Origin: Frigoribacterium sp. CFBP 13712
GTDB taxonomy: Bacteria > Actinomycetota > Actinomycetes > Actinomycetales > Microbacteriaceae
Direction of reading: 5' to 3'
Assembly: GCF_014842255.1 (NCBI RefSeq)
Contig: NZ_JACYVH010000003.1
Location: 62,001-126,000 of the forward strand
DNA length: 64,000 nucleotides
The position numbers were made by a program, and so were the translations under genes. Each line of letters opens with the position of its first letter. The stretch's first letter is position 1. Below are positions 9,264 through 16,259 of this stretch, in pieces. The notes below the pieces were generated by a model that saw only the letters and a list, made by a program, of their open reading frames with translations, had not been told where the DNA came from and did not search any database.

Positions 9264-10502
9264 GTGACCAGCAGAGCGTCCCGTCCACCCGCCGGGGGAT
9301 CGAGGGCCGCCCTGGCCGTCACCGCGATCGTGGTCGGTTCGTCCGTCACGCTCTCTCTCGTCGCCATCGGCGGGGGCGTCGTGGCCGTGATGCGCAAGAT
9401 CGTCACGCCCGAGCGCCGGCGCCGCGACGACCTGCGCATCGTCGGTCACGATGCCGCCTCGTCGACCGTGAGCCTGACCTCGACGGCCGACACGCGCCTC
9501 CCGGGCCGCTACAGCCTCTGGTTCGACGGCGGTCGTGGTCATGCGCGTCTGGGCGAGGTGCTGAGCGACGACGGGCGGGTCGTCGTCCGGCGGGTCGAGC
9601 AGGCGACCGCCGGCTCGCTCGACGGGGCCCGTTCGGGGCGCATCGGCGGCTGGCTGTGGTCGGACCCCGGCGAGGCCGGTCTCGAAGCCGAGGAGGTGCG
9701 GGTCGACACCGAGGTCGGCCCGGCCCCCGCCTGGCTGGTGCCGGCCGAGGGCGGGGAACCGGGCCCCTGGATGATCGGCGTGCACGGTCGCGGCGTCACC
9801 CGCGCCGAGACGATCCGGTCGGTGCCCGTGTTCCGCCGGCACGGCTACACGTCGTTGCTCGTCTCGTACCGGAACGACGGCGACGCGCCCCGATCGCTTG
9901 ATGGCCGCTACGCCCTGGGCGACGACGAGTGGGCGGACGTCGAGTCGGCGATGGCCTACGCCCTGCTGCACGGGGCGACGTCGCTGGTGCTGATGGGCTG
10001 GTCGATGGGCGGGGCGCTCGTGCTGCAGGCGGCCACGCGGTCGACGCTGGCCGGTCGGGTGTCGGGCGTCGTGCTCGAGTCACCGGTCGTCGACTGGCGC
10101 ACCACCCTCCGATTCCAAGGGGCGGCCATGCACGTGCCGCGGGTCGTCCAGGATCTCGTGCTGCGCCTCCTGATGTCTCCCGCGCTCTCGCGTCTGAGCG
10201 GGCGGCGCGGCCCGATCGATCTCGATCGACTCGACCTGGTGGCCGGCGCCGACGCCCTCGACGTGCCCGTCCTGCTGCTGCACAGCGACGACGACGGGTT
10301 CGTCCCGTCGACGGCGTCGCACGCCCTCGCGGATGCACGACCCGATCTCGTGCGTCTCGAGGTGTTCCGCACCGCTCGCCACACGAAGCTCTACAACTTC
10401 GACCCGCAGCGCTTCGAGGGGGTCATCGACGGGTGGCTGGGCCGTCTTCCACGAGCCAGCGGGCGTACAGCGCGCTCTGCTCGTCCATCAGCAGCTGACT
10501 GA
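9264..10502 (+). CDS. membrane-anchored alpha/beta hydrolase
   Basis: The 412-residue protein starts with a basic stretch and one membrane segment (~15-43), then a region of unknown fold, then an alpha/beta hydrolase domain of the BEM46/FrsA-like type. The oxyanion segment is VHGRGVTR (~173-180), the nucleophile Ser lies in GWSMGG (~245-250), the acid in LLHSDDDGFVP (~339-347) and the His in TARHTKLYN (~370-378). The substrate is unknown; esterase or peptidase activity is possible. GTG at 9264 is preceded by GGAG. The 3' end overlaps the convergent RibD-like gene by 80 bases, which is unusual. It is divergent from DUF3000, with about 120 bases between them. Confidence 0.8.
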   Translation: MTSRASRPPAGGSRAALAVTAIVVGSSVTLSLVAIGGGVVAVMRKIVTPERRRRDDLRIVGHDAASSTVSLTSTADTRLPGRYSLWFDGGRGHARLGEVLSDDGRVVVRRVEQATAGSLDGARSGRIGGWLWSDPGEAGLEAEEVRVDTEVGPAPAWLVPAEGGEPGPWMIGVHGRGVTRAETIRSVPVFRRHGYTSLLVSYRNDGDAPRSLDGRYALGDDEWADVESAMAYALLHGATSLVLMGWSMGGALVLQAATRSTLAGRVSGVVLESPVVDWRTTLRFQGAAMHVPRVVQDLVLRLLMSPALSRLSGRRGPIDLDRLDLVAGADALDVPVLLLHSDDDGFVPSTASHALADARPDLVRLEVFRTARHTKLYNFDPQRFEGVIDGWLGRLPRASGRTARSARPSAAD

Positions 10503-11181
10503 GCGTCAGACGCGACGGGTCGAAGCGCTCGCGTCCGAAGACCGGCAGACCGCTGCCGATCACGATCGGCGAGGTGGAGAGGCAGAGCTCGTCGACCAGT
10601 CCGTCGTGCAGGAACTGCCCCGCGAGCGACGGCCCGCCCTCGCAGACGAGCGACAGCAGGCCGTGGGCGTGCAGCCGGTCGAGCACCGCGGCGGGCTCGA
10701 GGCGGCGGGACTCGTCGGCGCAGGTCAGGACGGTCGCGGCGCGGGCGACCTCGCCGCCGAGCGTGCGCCGGACCTCCGCCACCGCGGCCTCGGGGCAGAC
10801 GACGACGACACGCTCGGCGGCCTCAGGGTCCATCCGGTGCCCGGAGAGGTCGCCCGAAGACGTCACGACGACGAGCCGGGAGGTCTTGGGCACCCGGTAG
10901 CCTTCGGCACGGACGCTGGCCGCCCCGACGACGACCCCGTCGGCGACCGCTCGGATCGCCGCGAGGATGGTGCGGTCCGTCGGATTGCTGAGCGTCTCGG
11001 AGGTGCCGTCCGACCCGGCGGCGTCGCCGCTGACCGCGGTGATGAGGTTGAGGCGGGTCCAGGTCGCGGCCGGAGGCGCGTACAGGTCGCGCAGGCGACC
11101 GGGCGTCGCCTCGTGCTCGATGTCGAGCTCGAGACCGGTCTCGAGGGGACGCCCGGTCGTGTGCAGCACGCGCAGGGTCAC
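10423..11181 (-). CDS. RibD C-terminal / dihydrofolate reductase-like reductase
   Basis: This 252-residue protein has the fold of the pyrimidine reductase part of RibD, an NADPH-dependent reductase related to DHFR. Typical segments are LYAPPAATWTRLNLITAVSG, ILAAIRAVADGVVVGAASVRAEGYRVP and LVCEGGPSLAGQFLHDGLVDELCLS. The deaminase domain of full RibD is absent, so it may be a stand-alone reductase with another substrate. The GTG at 11181 overlaps the SufE stop as GTGA, placing it third in the sulfurtransferase-SufE operon. Its 3' end runs 80 bases into the convergent hydrolase gene. The exact reaction cannot be told from sequence. Confidence 0.82.
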   Translation of the reverse strand: MTLRVLHTTGRPLETGLELDIEHEATPGRLRDLYAPPAATWTRLNLITAVSGDAAGSDGTSETLSNPTDRTILAAIRAVADGVVVGAASVRAEGYRVPKTSRLVVVTSSGDLSGHRMDPEAAERVVVVCPEAAVAEVRRTLGGEVARAATVLTCADESRRLEPAAVLDRLHAHGLLSLVCEGGPSLAGQFLHDGLVDELCLSTSPIVIGSGLPVFGRERFDPSRLTLSQLLMDEQSALYARWLVEDGPATRR

Positions 11182-11621
11182 GCGGTGGCGATCCTGTCGC
11201 GGATCTGACGCTTGGCGCGCGCGAGGAGGGCGGTCATGCCCCGGATGCGCAGCGGGCTGACGGCCTCGGTCAGGCCGATCGTCTGCGGGTAGTCGTCGGG
11301 CACGGCGTCGAGCACCTCGTCGACGGTCAGGCCGTCGAGACCCTGAGCGAGGATCGAGGCGAAGCCGCGGGTCGTCGGGGCCTCCCGCGGGGCGGTGGCG
11401 TGCAGGTGGACGCGACCGTCGACGACCTCGACGAAGAGGTAGACGGGGCTCTGGCACTCCACCACCCGTTCGAGCAGGTCGGGGTGGTCGGCGAAGCGGG
11501 CCGGCAGGTCGGGCAGTTCGTTCGAGAACTCGAGCAGCAGCTGCAGGCGGTCGCGCACCTCCAGCGCCGTGAACTCCTCGCGGATCTCGACGAGCGCGGC
11601 GGGCAGCGTCGTCCCGGTCAC
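11178..11621 (-). CDS. sufE: SufE family sulfur acceptor protein
   Basis: The 147-residue protein matches SufE, which accepts persulfide sulfur from a cysteine desulfurase for Fe-S cluster assembly. The conserved acceptor region [17 protein letters not shown] contains the active Cys, and [19 protein letters not shown] and [17 protein letters not shown] are family landmarks. The GTG at 11621 overlaps the upstream sulfurtransferase stop as GTGA, and its own stop overlaps the next start in the same way. Pairing with a thiosulfate sulfurtransferase is a common actinobacterial arrangement. A separate SufS-SufU pair lies at 22-24 kb, so this genome has both kinds of scaffold or acceptor. Confidence 0.92.
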   Translation of the reverse strand: MTGTTLPAALVEIREEFTALEVRDRLQLLLEFSNELPDLPARFADHPDLLERVVECQSPVYLFVEVVDGRVHLHATAPREAPTTRGFASILAQGLDGLTVDEVLDAVPDDYPQTIGLTEAVSPLRIRGMTALLARAKRQIRDRIATA

Positions 11622-12517
11622 CGGGCGGGGACCTCTCCGGGTTCGCTGCCCTGCACGATGGGCACACGGACGGCGCTGCCCCATTCGGTCCACGAGCCGT
11701 CGTAGTTGCGGACGTTCTCGAAGCCCATCAGGTGGTGCAGCACGAACCAGGTGTGGCTCGACCGCTCGCCGATGCGGCAGTAGGCGACGACCTCGTCGCC
11801 GGTCTCGAGGCCGGCGCCGTCGCGGTAGATGGCGTCGAGCTCGGCGACGGGACGGAACCGCCCGTCCTCCGCCGCGGCCTTGCCCCAGGGGACGTTCGCG
11901 GCCGAGGGGATGTGCCCGGCGCGGAGGGCTCCCTCGTCGGGGTAGGCGGGGGCGGTGGTCCGCTCGCCCGAGTACTCCTCGGGGGAACGGACGTCGATCA
12001 GGGGCTTGCCGAGGTGCTCGAGCACGTCGTCCTTGTAGGCGCGGATGACCGTGTCGTCGCGCTCCACGACCGGGTAGTCGCTCGTCTCGGGCTCGGGGGA
12101 GTCCGTCGTGTACTCGCGTCCCTCGGCCTCCCAGGCGGCGCGGCCGCCGTCGAGCAGCCGCACGTCGTCGTGACCGAACAGCGAGAACACCCAGAGCGCG
12201 TAGGCGGCCCACCAGTTGTTCTTGTCGCCGTAGACGACGATCGTCGTGTCGCGTCCGATGCCCTTCGACGACATCAGCCGGGCGAATCCCTCGCCGTCGA
12301 TGTAGTCGCGGCGGACGGGGTCGTTGAGGTCGAGGTGCCAGTCGATCTTGACGGCGCCCGGGATGTGGCCCGTCTCGTAGAGCAGGACGTCCTCGTCGGA
12401 CTCGACGACGACGAGACCGGGGGAGCCGAGGTGCTGCGCCAGCCAGTCGGTGCTCACCAGGCGTTCGGGGTGCGCGTAGTCGCTGAAACGGGCGGACGTG
12501 TCGTGCTCGACGACCAT
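11618..12517 (-). CDS. sseA: thiosulfate sulfurtransferase (two-domain rhodanese)
   Basis: The 299-residue protein contains two rhodanese domains; the C-terminal one is catalytic, with the persulfide Cys in [20 protein letters not shown], and the N-terminal one is inactive ([20 protein letters not shown]). It moves sulfane sulfur from thiosulfate or mercaptopyruvate to a thiophilic acceptor. CRIGERS is the loop of the actinobacterial CysA/SseA type. A very good ribosome site, GGAGGT, lies seven bases before the ATG. It heads the operon sseA-sufE-ribD-like and is divergent from zapE. Thiosulfate against 3-mercaptopyruvate specificity is not decided by the sequence. Confidence 0.92.
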   Translation of the reverse strand: MVVEHDTSARFSDYAHPERLVSTDWLAQHLGSPGLVVVESDEDVLLYETGHIPGAVKIDWHLDLNDPVRRDYIDGEGFARLMSSKGIGRDTTIVVYGDKNNWWAAYALWVFSLFGHDDVRLLDGGRAAWEAEGREYTTDSPEPETSDYPVVERDDTVIRAYKDDVLEHLGKPLIDVRSPEEYSGERTTAPAYPDEGALRAGHIPSAANVPWGKAAAEDGRFRPVAELDAIYRDGAGLETGDEVVAYCRIGERSSHTWFVLHHLMGFENVRNYDGSWTEWGSAVRVPIVQGSEPGEVPAR

Positions 12518-12596
12518 GGACTTACCTCCGGGTGTGTGTCTCCGCCTGCTGCGGAGCGCCGCGTGAGCGGCTGATGTTCGGGTTGCCGGTGAGCAC

Positions 12597-12602
12597 TAAA
12601 CT
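12597..12602 (+). promoter_or_regulatory. candidate -10 box for zapE
   Basis: TAAACT fits TANNNT and lies in the 223-base divergent region between sseA and zapE, about 140 bases before zapE. No -35 is evident. Nothing else is recognised in this region except a short GTGTGTGTC run beside sseA. Confidence 0.3.
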
Positions 12603-12740
12603 CAGGGGCAGTACGACCCCGTCGAGGCTACGCACCGCGCTTTGGCCTCGCACAGGGACTCCAGAGACTCTTCCACACATCGCTCGGCGGACGCCGGGCG
12701 CCACCGCGCTCCGTGCCCGATCGACCGTGAGGCCGCCCCG

Positions 12741-13757
12741 ATGTCACCCGATCCCACCGCCAGCGTCGTCTCGCTGGTCGACCGCACCCCCTCGATCACG
12801 GGTGCCGAGATCGTCACCGCGCTCGTGCCTCCTCGGCAGTTCGTCGACGCGTCGCTCGAGAACTACCGCCCCGACGACGCGTTCCCCTCGCAGCACGAGG
12901 CCGTCGAGGCCGTGCGCTCGTTCGACGCGGCACCCGCGGGCGGCGCCCGACGAGGCCTGTTCAGGAGGCGCGCCGAGGCTCCGGCCGTGCTGCCCGGCCT
13001 CTATCTCGACGGCGGGTTCGGCGTCGGCAAGACGCATCTGCTCGCCGCGCTCTTCAACCGCAGCGGCGGACGCCGCTACTTCGGCACGTTCATCGAGTAC
13101 ACGGCGCTGGTCGGGGCGGTCGGCTACGCCGGTGCGGCTGCCCAGCTGAAGGGCGCGTCGCTCGTCTGCATCGACGAGTTCGAGCTCGACGACCCGGGCG
13201 ACACGATGATGATGACGCGTCTGCTCGGCGATCTCGCCGACGACGGCACCCGGATCGCCGCGACCTCGAACACGCCGCCGAACGCCCTGGGCGAGGGGCG
13301 CTTCGCCGCCGCGGACTTCCTGCGCGAGATCCAGGGGCTCGCCGACCGGTTCCGCACGCTGCGGATCGACGGCGACGACTACCGGCGCCGCGAGGTCGAG
13401 GCGTCCGCCTCCGTGACCGACGACGTCGACGCCGCGCTCGCCACCGTGACCGGGCCGGTCTCCGTCGACGACTTCGGCGCGGTCGTGGCCCACCTGTCGA
13501 CGGTCCACCCGAGCCGGTACGTCAAGCTCGTCGCCGGGCTCGAGGCCGTCGGGCTCCGCGACGTCTCGCCGCTCACGAGTCAGACCGACGCTCTGCGCTT
13601 CGTCGCCTTCGTCGACCGGCTGTACGACGGTCAGGTGCGCGTGGTCGCCTCCGGCACCCCCCTCGACTCGGTCTTCGGCGAGGAGATGCTGGCCGGCGGG
13701 TACCGCAAGAAGTACCTGCGGGCCGTCTCGCGGCTGGTGGCGCTGACGTCCCTCTGA
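12741..13757 (+). CDS. zapE: cell division protein ZapE (AFG1-like ATPase)
   Basis: This 338-residue P-loop ATPase of the AFG1/ZapE family acts at the division site in proteobacteria; its role in Actinobacteria is less clear. Walker A is GGFGVGKTHLLAAL (~91-104), Walker B is SLVCIDEFELDD, and sensor 1 is RIAATSNTPPNALGEGRF. The family mark GLADRFRTLRIDGDDYRRR follows. The ATG at 12741 is preferred because GAGG lies upstream and the protein then starts at the conserved region; the frame is open for 33 more codons upstream. It stands as a single gene between the divergent sulfur operon and amt. Confidence 0.9.
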   Translation: MSPDPTASVVSLVDRTPSITGAEIVTALVPPRQFVDASLENYRPDDAFPSQHEAVEAVRSFDAAPAGGARRGLFRRRAEAPAVLPGLYLDGGFGVGKTHLLAALFNRSGGRRYFGTFIEYTALVGAVGYAGAAAQLKGASLVCIDEFELDDPGDTMMMTRLLGDLADDGTRIAATSNTPPNALGEGRFAAADFLREIQGLADRFRTLRIDGDDYRRREVEASASVTDDVDAALATVTGPVSVDDFGAVVAHLSTVHPSRYVKLVAGLEAVGLRDVSPLTSQTDALRFVAFVDRLYDGQVRVVASGTPLDSVFGEEMLAGGYRKKYLRAVSRLVALTSL

Positions 13758-13808
13758 CGTCGGCCCGATCGCCTCCACAGCCCCTGAGCGGTCGTTTCGG
13801 GCCGGTGT

Positions 13809-13855
13809 GAAACACGTTGTTTACACGCGCCCGAATCGCGTTACATTCCCGAAAC
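13809..13855 (+). promoter_or_regulatory. two GlnR-type operator elements upstream of amt
   Basis: GAAAC-n6-TTTAC (13809-13824) and GTTAC-n6-GAAAC (13840-13855) each have the AC-n9-AC spacing of actinobacterial GlnR half-sites, and GTTAC/GAAAC are its canonical half-sites. They lie 137-183 bases before an ammonium transporter gene, a classical GlnR target. TTGTTT (13817) and TTACAT (13841) with an 18-base gap could be the promoter they overlap. Confidence 0.65.
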
Positions 13856-13991
13856 ATCGGTGCACACGCAACGAAACCTCACCCCACGACACTGAGAGCC
13901 GCACCCCGGTCCCGCCCCCGCAGCCCGTGAACCCTCACGGTCGGGCGGCCGACCGTTGCCCCTGGCTCCCGAATCGAGAGGTGACTCACAG

Positions 13992-15275
13992 ATGGATCAA
14001 GGCAATACCGCCTTCATGCTGATCACAGCAGCACTAGTGCTGCTCATGACCCCCGGCCTGGCGTTCTTCTACGGCGGCCTGGTCAAGGCCAAGAGCGTCA
14101 TCAGCATGATGATGCTGAGCTTCGGGGCCATGGGCCTCATCGCCGTCCTCTGGGTCCTGTTCGGCTACTCGATCGCCTTCTCGAACGGACCCGAGGGGCC
14201 CGCCGGCACCGACACCTACATCGGCTGGGACGGCGTCTTCGGCTTCGACCCCTCGATGTTCAGCCTGAACTCGCTGTTCGTCGACAGCCTGGACCCGGCC
14301 GGCGCCTACCCGACCATCGCGTTCGCGGCGTTCCAGGCGACCTTCGCGATCATCACGGTCGCCCTCATCTCGGGTGCCATCGCCGACCGCGCCAAGTTCG
14401 GCGCCTGGATGATCTTCGCCGGGGTCTGGGTCACCATCGTCTACTTCCCGGTCGCCAGCTGGGTCTTCAACTTCACGCTCGGTGAGGACGGCTCGGTGGT
14501 CGACGGCGGCTGGATCGCCAGCATGGGCGTGATCGACTTCGCGGGCGGCACGGCGGTCCACATCAACGCGGGAGCCGCGGCCCTCGCCCTGGCCCTCGTG
14601 CTCGGCAAGCGGGTCGGATTCGCCAAGGGCGCCGACAAGCCGCACAACCCGCCCTTCGTGCTGCTGGGCGCCGGTCTGCTCTGGTTCGGCTGGTTCGGCT
14701 TCAACGCGGGCTCCGAGCTCGCGGCCGACGGCGTTGCCGCCCTCGCCTTCCTGAACACGATCGCCGCGCCGGCGGCAGCCATCCTCGGCTGGCTCGTCGT
14801 CGAGAAGATCAAGGACGGCAAGGCGACCTCCATCGGCGCCGCCTCGGGTGCCGTAGCCGGTCTCGTCGCGATCACCCCCGCCTGCGCCGCGCTCACGCCG
14901 TTCTGGGCCATGGTGCTCGGCGTCGTCGCCGGTGCGGTCTGCGCCCTCGCGATCGACCTCAAGTTCAAGCTCGGCTTCGACGACTCGCTCGACGTCGTCG
15001 GCATCCACCTCGTCGGCGGTCTGATCGGAACCCTCTACCTCGGCTTCTTCGCCAACGGCAGCGGTCTGATCTTCTCGGGTTCGCTCGACCAGCTGGGCAT
15101 CCAGGCCGTCTCGGCCCTGGCCGTCATGGTCTACTCGTTCGTTCTCGCCTACCTGATCGGCTTCGTCATCGAGAAGACCATCGGGTTCCGCGTCAAGAAC
15201 GAGGACGAGGTGGCCGGCATCGACCTCGCCATCCACGGCGAAGAGGGCTACGTCCTCGAGAACTCGCGCCAGTAG
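13992..15275 (+). CDS. amt: ammonium transporter
   Basis: The 427-residue protein is an Amt/MEP channel that moves ammonium across the cytoplasmic membrane. Eleven membrane segments can be traced. The twin pore histidines are in DFAGGTAVHINAG (~180) and DVVGIHLVGG (~340); TPGLAFFYGGLVKAKSV is the N-terminal signature and LLWFGWFGFNAGSELA a mid-protein one. The start at 13992 follows AGAGGTGA with good spacing; an earlier in-frame codon lacks support. No glnK or glnD follows, unlike many bacteria; a terminator and tRNA genes come next. GlnR-like boxes upstream suggest induction under nitrogen limitation. Confidence 0.96.
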   Translation: MDQGNTAFMLITAALVLLMTPGLAFFYGGLVKAKSVISMMMLSFGAMGLIAVLWVLFGYSIAFSNGPEGPAGTDTYIGWDGVFGFDPSMFSLNSLFVDSLDPAGAYPTIAFAAFQATFAIITVALISGAIADRAKFGAWMIFAGVWVTIVYFPVASWVFNFTLGEDGSVVDGGWIASMGVIDFAGGTAVHINAGAAALALALVLGKRVGFAKGADKPHNPPFVLLGAGLLWFGWFGFNAGSELAADGVAALAFLNTIAAPAAAILGWLVVEKIKDGKATSIGAASGAVAGLVAITPACAALTPFWAMVLGVVAGAVCALAIDLKFKLGFDDSLDVVGIHLVGGLIGTLYLGFFANGSGLIFSGSLDQLGIQAVSALAVMVYSFVLAYLIGFVIEKTIGFRVKNEDEVAGIDLAIHGEEGYVLENSRQ

Positions 15276-15308
15276 GCGCACCCCACCAGCACCACACGCA
15301 CCACGAGG

Positions 15309-15338
15309 ACGGCCCCGGTCAGACGACCGGGGCCGTTC
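15309..15338 (+). terminator. intrinsic terminator after amt
   Basis: A 12-bp perfect stem (15309-15320 and 15325-15336) with an AGAC loop and a short T ending lies 34 bases past the amt stop. Confidence 0.8.
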
Positions 15339-15409
15339 CGCGTCCCCCAGCTCGCTCGTCTGTGCGGACACGCCCGTGCACCGCACTCGAGCCGGGTCGA
15401 AGCGACCGG

Positions 15410-15443
15410 AACGAGAACAGGGCCCCGCATCTGCGGGGCCCTG
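15410..15443 (-). terminator. terminator of the leftward tRNA-Val gene
   Basis: CAGGGCCCCGC pairs with GCGGGGCCCTG (15418-15443). Read leftward it is followed by TTCTCGTT. It lies 12 bases beyond the 3' end of the minus-strand tRNA-Val. Confidence 0.75.
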
Positions 15444-15455
15444 CACTCGTCTGCC

Positions 15456-15531
15456 TGGTGGGCGATACCGGACTCGAACCGATGACCTCTTCCGTGTGAA
15501 GGAAGCGCGCTACCAACTGCGCCAATCGCCC
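15456..15531 (-). tRNA. tRNA-Val (CAC)
   Basis: A complete cloverleaf reads on the minus strand: acceptor GGGCGAT/ATCGCCC, T arm GGTTCGAGTCC, and anticodon loop TTCACAC within the CTTCC/GGAAG stem, giving anticodon CAC. CCA is encoded. It is divergent from the other three tRNA genes. Confidence 0.95.
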
Positions 15532-15645
15532 CTGCGGGACTCGTCGATGCTAGTGCATACGGGTGCCGGAGCGCCATTCGACACGGCCCCGAAGGAGGCG
15601 CGGTGCGGCCGGATGGGCCCCAGCAAGACACGAGGGTGACTCGAT

Positions 15646-15675
15646 TTGGTATCTGGTCCGGGGTGTGGGTATTGT
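15646..15675 (+). promoter_or_regulatory. candidate promoter of the tRNA Gly-Cys-Val unit
   Basis: TTGGTA and TATTGT with an 18-base gap lie 30 bases before tRNA-Gly in an AT-richer patch than its surroundings. Spacing and position fit a housekeeping sigma promoter. Confidence 0.45.
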
Positions 15676-15705
15676 TCTTTTGCACGCAGAAATGCAAAGC
15701 GAAAT

Positions 15706-15777
15706 GCGGATGTGGCGCAGTGGTAGCGCATCACCTTGCCAAGGTGAGGGTCGCGAGTTCGAATCTCGTCATCCGCT
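15706..15777 (+). tRNA. tRNA-Gly (GCC)
   Basis: Acceptor GCGGATG pairs with CATCCGC. The anticodon stem TCACC/GGTGA encloses TTGCCAA, giving GCC. The T arm is GAGTTCGAATCTC. CCA is not encoded. First of three rightward tRNA genes. Confidence 0.95.
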
Positions 15778-15843
15778 CGAGTGTCAAGCTCACCAGAGGG
15801 TGGTCCACCGACTGGTGGCCTCCTTCTGGGGGGCTGCTCGTAT

Positions 15844-15917
15844 GGTGGAGTGGCCGAGAGGCGAGGCACCGGCCTGCAAAGCCGTTCACGCGGGTTCAAA
15901 TCCCGTCTCCACCTCCA
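15844..15917 (+). tRNA. tRNA-Cys (GCA)
   Basis: Acceptor GGTGGAG pairs with CTCCACC. The anticodon loop CTGCAAA gives GCA. U73, the cysteine identity base, is present and CCA is encoded. The T arm is GGGTTCAAATCCC. Confidence 0.95.
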
Positions 15918-15979
15918 ATCGATGCAGACCCAGGTCTACACTCGATGCAGTAATCCGCAACAGATGTGAACACAGTTTT

Positions 15980-16051
15980 GAGCGATTGGCGCAGCGGTAG
16001 CGCGCTTCCCTGACACGGAAGAGGTCGCTGGTTCGATCCCAGTATCGCTCA
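15980..16051 (+). tRNA. tRNA-Val (GAC)
   Basis: Acceptor GAGCGAT pairs with ATCGCTC. The anticodon loop CTGACAC in a CTTCC/GGAAG stem gives GAC. CCA is not encoded. Its 5' half is nearly identical to the divergent tRNA-Val (CAC). Confidence 0.95.
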
Positions 16052-16057
16052 CACACC

Positions 16058-16088
16058 GAAAGCCCCGGCATCCGCCGGGGCTTTCGTC
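16058..16088 (+). terminator. terminator of the tRNA unit
   Basis: GAAAGCCCCGGC pairs perfectly with GCCGGGGCTTTC (16058-16069 and 16074-16085) around an ATCC loop. The stem includes its own T-rich end. It lies seven bases after tRNA-Val (GAC). Confidence 0.88.
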
Positions 16089-16103
16089 ATGTCCGGGTGT
16101 GGT

Positions 16104-16145
16104 CGGCCCGTCGGGCTGTCCGCGCGGCGGCCCATCGGGCTGTCC
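16104..16145. repeat. short tandem repeat, two 18-base copies
   Basis: CGGCCCGTCGGGCTGTCC at 16104 recurs at 16128 with one change (A for G), a 24-base period. It lies in the 171-base gap between the tRNA terminator and the end of coaBC, which otherwise holds nothing I recognise. Confidence 0.6.
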
Positions 16146-16259
16146 CTGCGCAGGCCGCCCATGCGGGCGTGTCCGGTCGAAGCGGGCGGCTCGCGACGAC
16201 CGTCTCGGCCGCACTCGCCCGGACTCGGCGCCGATCTCCCCACGCCTCGCCGTCACGCA

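Noticed and set aside
10423-11667. Long N-terminal extension of the RibD-like protein to 11667
   Set aside because: The extra residues are a shadow of sufE in another frame; the GTGA overlap at 11181 marks the true start.
12531-12539. GTGTGTGTC run beside sseA as a phase-variation tract
   Set aside because: It is only about four dinucleotide units, too short to be a slippage tract.
15936-16256. Pro/Gly-rich leftward frame with GQPDGP repeats
   Set aside because: It reads through tRNA-Val and its terminator; the repeat comes from the short tandem repeat in non-coding DNA.
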